NCBI GenBank assembly: GCA_012932865.1
Contig: SAXG01000182.1
Span: 1 to 12,015 of the forward strand
Origin: Amylostereum areolatum
Taxonomy: Eukaryota; Basidiomycota; Agaricomycetes; Russulales; Stereaceae
DNA length: 12,015 nt
Direction: 5' to 3'
The translations under genes and the position numbers were made by a program. Position 1 is the stretch's first letter. Each line of letters begins with the position of its first letter. Under the pieces are notes generated by a model. The model did not search any database, had not been told where the DNA came from, and worked only from the letters and a program-made list of their open reading frames with translations. This document shows positions 9,901 to 12,015 of the stretch, piece by piece.

Positions 9901-10828
9901 ACATGTACGTGTCCTGATTGGTGTCGTCGTGGAGAGGCTTGCAAGCATCTGCAAGCCTTCAAAATGGTGGTGCTAGCGTGGATCAAAGCTGGATGGTTGG
10001 AGTACACCCACAAGTTCGCTCAGTCGCGAGAAGAAGCCGAGGCAATTTTAAATCGAACGTTACCTGGTATGGCCCCCACCTCTCCACGTGCGTAACGTAT
10101 ACTGCACCGTCAGAACAGCCAGCTGTCATTAGCCAGACTGTGGAGCATGTGGCTCCCCAACTTCCCCCCTCGCATCTTGCAAGTCAGTGCACACACTACA
10201 GACGGAGCAAGATCTATACACACTTGCTCTAGATGGGGAACAGGAGCGGTGTCCATCGGAACCTATCGCGCAAGAGGAGGAGGAGGCAATTGAATTGACG
10301 ATGAGATTGCTGTTGAAGGCTCTGGAGATGCAGATGTAAGTATTATTGCCATCTGCCGGAAAACAGTAGGCTCATCGGGGTTGCCGCATAGGTGGAGACT
10401 CCTTGGGCCCGTGCAAACCTGCAGAGACAGGCGGTTTACGAGCAGATCACTGGGCGGATAAAACACGCAGTGCATCAGTTACTGCCACCTGTCCATGGTT
10501 TGATGAACCTTCTCGACGATTGTGAGGACCTACCTCCGAGCGAGGAACTCTCGCAATTCCAGGAGCTTGCACAAGTCACAGCGGACCGCCTTGCTACAAT
10601 ACTGGGACGAGGTAAGCCTTATTCATGTATCACAGAGTAGCATCTAATTAAAGGCTATCAGTACCCAACGCACATTCTATATCAGCGGACGCACCCAAGC
10701 GTATAGGAGAGACTCAACTAGCCTATGAAACGGCGGAGGGCAGAGATCTCAAACGGAAAAGGTCCTTAGAGCCTCCACTTCCGCTTCCAATGGAAAAGAA
10801 CAGCGACGGCACCAATCTCACAATGTGA
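6911..10828 (+). CDS. Mutator-like (MULE) transposase with SWIM zinc finger, interrupted by a hAT element
   Basis: This is a cut-and-paste DNA transposase acting in the nucleus. Exons: 6911-7000, 7062-7303, 7363-7630, 7690-9164 (containing the hAT insertion 8452-9151), 9222-10335, 10392-10611 and 10686-10828; introns are GT-AG. An N-terminal family block reads LLLEPNQCVGIQRAYDDGRV. The MULE catalytic region shows the DDE residues: D in LVLDGTFG (8042-8044), D in AITDMDHKERG (8277-8279) and E in TTNHLESFNGKLK (9471-9473), plus the C..H motif LLCKFHVRQCW. A SWIM finger CTCPDWCRRGEACKH (CxCx9CxH, 9904-9948) follows. Then comes a long tail with a Glu-rich segment, HQLLPPVHGLMNLLDDCED and a nuclear-localisation-like KRKR before TGA 10826-10828. 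About ten frame changes are needed (near 7527, 8148, 8327, 9314, 9650, 9845, 10094, 10188, 10290 and others). With the hAT in place the exon is broken, so this copy is probably inactive. Terminal inverted repeats of the MULE itself were not found. Confidence 0.87.
8444..8451. repeat. hAT target-site duplication, left copy
   Basis: CATGGGAC abuts the left inverted repeat. The identical copy is at 9152-9159. It falls on the end of the MULE codons reading QAWD. Confidence 0.93.
8489..9093. repeat. 17-bp subterminal direct repeat within the hAT element
   Basis: The sequence ggggtagctagatagta occurs at 8489-8505 and 9077-9093, each close to a terminus. It is followed both times by AT-rich copies of an acagtaaa/agacagt motif. 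Subterminal repeats of this kind usually serve as transposase-binding sites in hAT elements; that role is inferred here. Confidence 0.8.
8552..8830 (-). pseudogene. hAT transposase remnant, C-terminal dimerisation domain
   Basis: A 92-codon reverse-strand frame carries the hAT C-terminal dimerisation signature: MAQDFLVIPATLMSVECLFS, then CTDACSLLKAKTISELM. In the family this block (A.D.L.IPA.S...ER.FS) mediates dimerisation and is the last part of a transposase of usually 600-800 residues. The DNA-binding BED finger and the DDE core are absent, since the whole element is only 700 bp. It cannot encode a working transposase. The open frame may survive by chance or because the insertion is young. 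Confidence 0.85.
9152..9159. repeat. hAT target-site duplication, right copy
   Basis: CATGGGAC directly follows the right inverted repeat and matches 8444-8451 exactly. Confidence 0.93.
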
Positions 10829-11148
10829 TGCCGTAGGTGCTGCCCGCTTGAATCTTGATATTGAGTGGTACTTGAGATCTTGAGTCTTCGAGCGCGGCTT
10901 CATCGAGGTGCGGGAAGTTGTATGTGCGTGGGAACAAATTATGTTCAGCCTCTGGAGGGCCCGCGCGATTGTTTGGATTACAAAGGTCGATTAATGTGCT
11001 CGTATTCCGTCCATAATTTAGATTTAGACATGAAACAATCCTATCTACGGAACAAAAATATGTCTAGCGAGAAAAGCATAATAAAATAAAGGTAGAGGTT
11101 CAAATGGGCGGAAGCTGCTTGAGTCACGTGCTAACTAGCTTCCACAAG
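10829..11148. other. Intergenic region after the MULE gene
   Basis: No gene is supported. The stretch 10865-11089 is open in one frame but lacks motifs or splice context. Two overlapping AATAAA-type hexamers at 11080-11090 (aataaaataaa) could be a polyadenylation signal on the + strand, about 250 bases past the MULE stop. A TGAGTCA/CACGTG site overlaps at 11120-11130. Confidence 0.5.
11120..11130 (+). promoter_or_regulatory. Overlapping TGAGTCA and CACGTG motifs
   Basis: TGAGTCACGTG combines a bZIP (Gcn4/AP-1-like) heptamer at 11120-11126 with a palindromic E-box CACGTG at 11125-11130. It lies upstream of the duplicated block and cyclin fragment, so it may be part of a promoter there. Such short sites also occur by chance. 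Confidence 0.3.
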
Positions 11149-11312
11149 ATTCCTCGCTCGCCTTACTTTGCTCCTTCTCCCTGGCATCTCCCACCACTTC
11201 TCTCGAGTCCTTTCGCTCGCCCCAATCGGAACGCCCCCGCCCTCATGCCTCAACCCTCGGTGCGTACTTATCACCATCCCCTTCTCTTTTCTCGCCGCGT
11301 CTCATATTCCCA
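11149..11312 (+). repeat. Diverged direct duplication, copy A
   Basis: It aligns by eye to 11594-11736, with shared cores such as aacgccccc, ctcaaccctcggtgc, ccccttc and cgtctcatat in the same order. Copy A contains a short ATG frame (MPQPS) ending at a possible 5' splice site gtgcgt (11260). It may be an old partial copy of the 5' part of the cyclin gene. Confidence 0.6.
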
Positions 11313-11593
11313 AAGTCGTCCACTGGTGACGTACGATACGCACCCACCGCGTCTCCCCCGCCTCCTTGTGAACCCAATTCATGAACGCGAGACTCCTCCG
11401 CGAACTCCTCCACCAAAAATCGTATCCACACCATCCCTCTCGAGCAACGTAACACGCCCGGCCTCAACACCCTCAACAACCAATCCGCCCCGAGCTCATT
11501 CACCGTGGCAACCCAGCCTCGCGCGCGCGCCCTCCACTATCTTCAAGATCACGCACGACGTGCCCTGCGCGCATCGGGCTCGGCTTCCCTGAC

Positions 11594-11736
11594 GAATTCT
11601 CGCCTCACTCCTTCTCTCCGTCCCCCGCCATTCCTCTCTTTTCGCTCACCCGAGGCGCAACGCCCCCCTCCCCTCAACCCTCGGTGCTTACCTCCCGCCC
11701 CCTTCCTTTTCCTCCCCACGTCTCATATATCTTCCC
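11594..11736 (+). repeat. Diverged direct duplication, copy B
   Basis: This is the partner of 11149-11312, about 430-445 bp downstream in the same orientation. It leads directly into the cyclin-like sequence, whereas copy A does not. C/T-rich composition inflates similarity, but the shared 15-base ctcaaccctcggtgc and cgtctcatat blocks in matching order support a real duplication. Confidence 0.6.
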
Positions 11737-12015
11737 ATCTATTCGCCTGCCCGATCTTCCTCCAAGCTCTTCCACCATCACCATCGTTCTCAGCCCACGT
11801 CTAGGTCTAGACACGTTCATCACCTACGCCCTGTATTGAACGCGGTTCCATGTCCCCGTCCCCTTCTCCGCTCTCTACCTCCTTCAGCGCCTCAAAGCCC
11901 GCTTCCCTGCCGTCAAGGGCTCCTCAGTCACCACCTTTTCATATCCGCGTTCATGAATCATGCTCGCCTCCAAGATCATCTACGACAACACATATTCCAA
12001 CAAGTTGTCAGAAAC
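11701..12015 (+). pseudogene. Cyclin (cyclin-box, N-terminal domain) fragment, broken, runs off the right edge
   Basis: Cyclins bind and activate cyclin-dependent kinases. The frame around 11840-11930 reads FHVPVPFSALYLLQRLKARF then PAVKGSS. After one lost base comes HHLFISAFM, and after a further 7 bases MLASKIIYDNTYSNKLSE to the window end. This order matches the fungal cyclin-box block with LLQRLKARFP, LFISAFM.ASK and D.TYSNK. Upstream, SHLFACP and DLPPSSS in neighbouring frames fit the preceding segment. Damage: an in-frame TGA at 11837-11839 where Arg (CGA) would be expected, a frame change near 11927, and a 7-base insertion atgaatc (11953-11959) before the second ATG. Upstream exons in 11150-11700 are proline-rich and not resolved. 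It could be a pseudogene or an error-laden real gene. Confidence 0.62.

Noticed and set aside
10865..11089. 74-codon open frame after the MULE stop
   Set aside because: No recognisable feature and it ends at the AATAAA-like region; more likely 3' flank.
1..12015. CRISPR array, tRNA or rRNA genes
   Set aside because: No regularly spaced repeats and no cloverleaf or rRNA-like conserved blocks were seen; the intron-rich genes indicate a eukaryotic nuclear genome.

Overview
The window looks like genomic DNA of a filamentous basidiomycete, probably a wood-decaying Agaricomycete. Evidence: GC-rich exons cut by many 48-77 bp GT-AG introns with CTRAC branch sites, a secreted lytic polysaccharide monooxygenase (LPMO), and Agaricomycete-type MULE and hAT transposons. 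No tRNA, rRNA or CRISPR array was seen. Family names come from motifs read by eye; no database search was run.

Layout, left to right. (1) 310-2621 (+): C-terminal part of a Nup84/Nup107 nucleoporin, with its 5' end off the left edge. (2) 2622-3850: intergenic, with an interrupted 35-base G-run. (3) 4011-5155 (+): four-exon AA9 LPMO behind a TATA box. (4) 5798-10828 (+): a long multi-exon Mutator-like (MULE) transposase with DDE residues, a SWIM zinc finger and a long C-terminal tail. Its 5' exons (5798-6858) are less certain and could be a separate gene. (5) 8452-9151: a 700-bp hAT element nested inside a MULE exon, with 12-bp terminal inverted repeats, a perfect 8-bp target-site duplication, and a remnant of a reverse-strand hAT dimerisation domain. 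(6) 11149-11736: a diverged direct duplication. (7) ~11700-12015 (+): the start of a cyclin box that runs off the right edge and carries a stop codon and a 7-base insertion.

Every gene is recognisable only by switching reading frame. By eye there are about 28 shifts over the nucleoporin, LPMO and MULE, and most (about 24) behave as a single missing base beside C or G. Splice sites and protein motifs are otherwise well kept. The same density in two host genes and one transposon points first to consensus errors in the assembly rather than independent decay. The hAT insertion, and the cyclin stop and 7-base insertion, do not fit that error pattern and are more likely real.

No joint pathway is evident: a nuclear-pore subunit, a cellulose-oxidising secreted enzyme, a transposon island and a cyclin are simply neighbours. 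The most interesting local biology is the nested transposon history and the full-length MULE with its tail.
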